A stretch of 15,703 nt of DNA from Chitinivibrionales bacterium (GTDB lineage Bacteria; Fibrobacterota; Chitinivibrionia; Chitinivibrionales; WJMI01). The stretch spans positions 1-15,703 of the forward strand of contig WJJU01000844.1 in NCBI GenBank assembly GCA_014729595.1. Direction: 5' to 3'. A program made the translations under genes and the position numbers. Shown piece by piece: positions 14,955 to 15,703 of this stretch. The first letter of the stretch is position 1. Each line of letters opens with the position of its first letter. Below the pieces are notes generated by a model. The model did no database searches. It was not told where the DNA came from and saw only the letters and a program-made list of their open reading frames with translations.

Positions 14955-15703
14955 ATGAGAGTCACGTTCACATCGCTCAACCGGCACATGCAGTACGTGA
15001 TAAACGACCGCTATGCGGATATTGCCAAACTCCAGGAGCAATTATCCACCGGCAAACGCCTGCTGCGGCCGTCGGACGCACCCGTAGACGTTGCCAACGA
15101 TCTGAAACTCCGAACGAAAATCGAGCAAATGTCCGAATTCAAGCGCAATATCGACGACGGGCTGTCGTTTATGAGCGTTGCGGATACCGCTATGTTAAGC
15201 ATGAACGATCTACTTCAGCGGATACGTGAACTCGCCATTCAAGGCGCCAGCGAGACCCAATCCGATACGGAGCGCAGTTATATTTCGAAGGAAGTAATGC
15301 AACTGACTCGCCAAGTCATTGCGCTTGCCAATACTAATTACAAGGGCGATTACGTGTTCGCGGGTACCGAAACGAAAATTAAGCCTTTTCCGCTCATGAA
15401 ATCACGGGCGGCGAATCAGGGAGACTACGACGATTACCGCATGGCGTACTACGACGCGGCGGCCGCGGCGCCCGGCGCGCCGGTACAAATTCAGATCGGT
15501 ACCGGTACCGCAGCGCAGGATGTCAAGAACATCATGCCGGGATCGTTGCGGCTTTACGCGCCCGATCCCGCCAACCCGCTCGCCGGCCAAGTCGAGTATC
15601 ACGAAGGAACCGATTTTACGGTGGATTACGCGAATGGAACGCTTTCGTTCCCGCCGGGCTCACCGCTGAGCACCGACGTCAGCCCGGGGACGCCCTATTA
15701 TGC
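14955..15703 (+). CDS. flgL: flagellar hook-associated protein 3 (FlgL), 3' end outside the window
   Basis: Second junction protein, which receives the flagellin filament. About 249 residues are visible; the C-terminal helices are cut off by the window edge. The N-terminal part is canonical: RVTFTSLNRHMQYVINDRY, then LQEQLSTGKRLLRPSDAPV (flagellin-type D0/D1), long helices through 130, and NYKGDYVFAGTET (129-140). In the variable D2 region, residues about 190-249 contain NIMPGSLRLY and EGTDFTVDYANGTLSF, which match the extra module of FlgK in order and spacing. The ATG at 14955 is preceded by a strong GGAGGA 4 nt upstream. The 45-nt gap to flgK carries a hairpin. The D2 insert suggests total length above the usual roughly 300 residues. 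Confidence 0.96.
   Translation, partial: MRVTFTSLNRHMQYVINDRYADIAKLQEQLSTGKRLLRPSDAPVDVANDLKLRTKIEQMSEFKRNIDDGLSFMSVADTAMLSMNDLLQRIRELAIQGASETQSDTERSYISKEVMQLTRQVIALANTNYKGDYVFAGTETKIKPFPLMKSRAANQGDYDDYRMAYYDAAAAAPGAPVQIQIGTGTAAQDVKNIMPGSLRLYAPDPANPLAGQVEYHEGTDFTVDYANGTLSFPPGSPLSTDVSPGTPYY

Overview
The window reads as chromosomal DNA of an anaerobic, motile, diderm bacterium of medium GC content. Four signs support this: a large two-ATPase 2-hydroxyacyl-CoA dehydratase activator (a family of strict anaerobes), a flagellar hook-filament gene cluster behind a sigma-54 promoter, a very large PKD/Ig-like repeat protein with a lipoprotein-like N-terminus, and an insert in FlgK and FlgL that resembles the D-Y-x-V-D-Y motif known from SprA-type surface proteins. 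The mixture suggests the Fibrobacterota (Chitinivibrionia-like) or another FCB-related lineage. That placement is inference only; there is no rRNA or other marker gene here.

Layout. (1) 1-1726, minus strand: a DAHP synthase (first step of the shikimate pathway) followed 21 nt later by an ECF sigma factor, probably one transcript that continues off the left edge. (2) 1727-2243: divergent intergenic stretch with several inverted repeats and a terminator-like hairpin. (3) 2244-6492, plus strand: a CxxCxxCC (YkgJ-type) metal-binding protein and, after a 436-nt gap, a 1008-residue repeat lipoprotein. (4) 6493-7104: gene-free convergent region. A 50-bp, 84% identical direct repeat sits at its right end; its second copy supplies the last 19 codons and the stop of the next gene. 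(5) 7105-11463, minus strand: the 1452-residue dehydratase activator. (6) 11464-11896: divergent regulatory region with a near-consensus -24/-12 promoter and upstream inverted repeats. (7) 11897-15703, plus strand: flgJ-like rod protein fused to a lytic transglycosylase, flgN chaperone, flgK and flgL (cut by the right edge), closely spaced.

How the parts work together. The right-hand operon is a coherent late-hook module. The rod/muramidase fusion would open peptidoglycan for the rod, FlgN would escort FlgK and FlgL to the export gate, and FlgK-FlgL form the hook-filament junction. A sigma-54 promoter fits the middle class of a flagellar hierarchy. The most unusual feature is that FlgK and FlgL both carry a similar extra beta-rich module in their variable regions, which suggests coordinated surface decoration of the junction. 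The left-hand genes show no obvious functional link to each other. No CRISPR array, tRNA, rRNA or intact transposon was seen.
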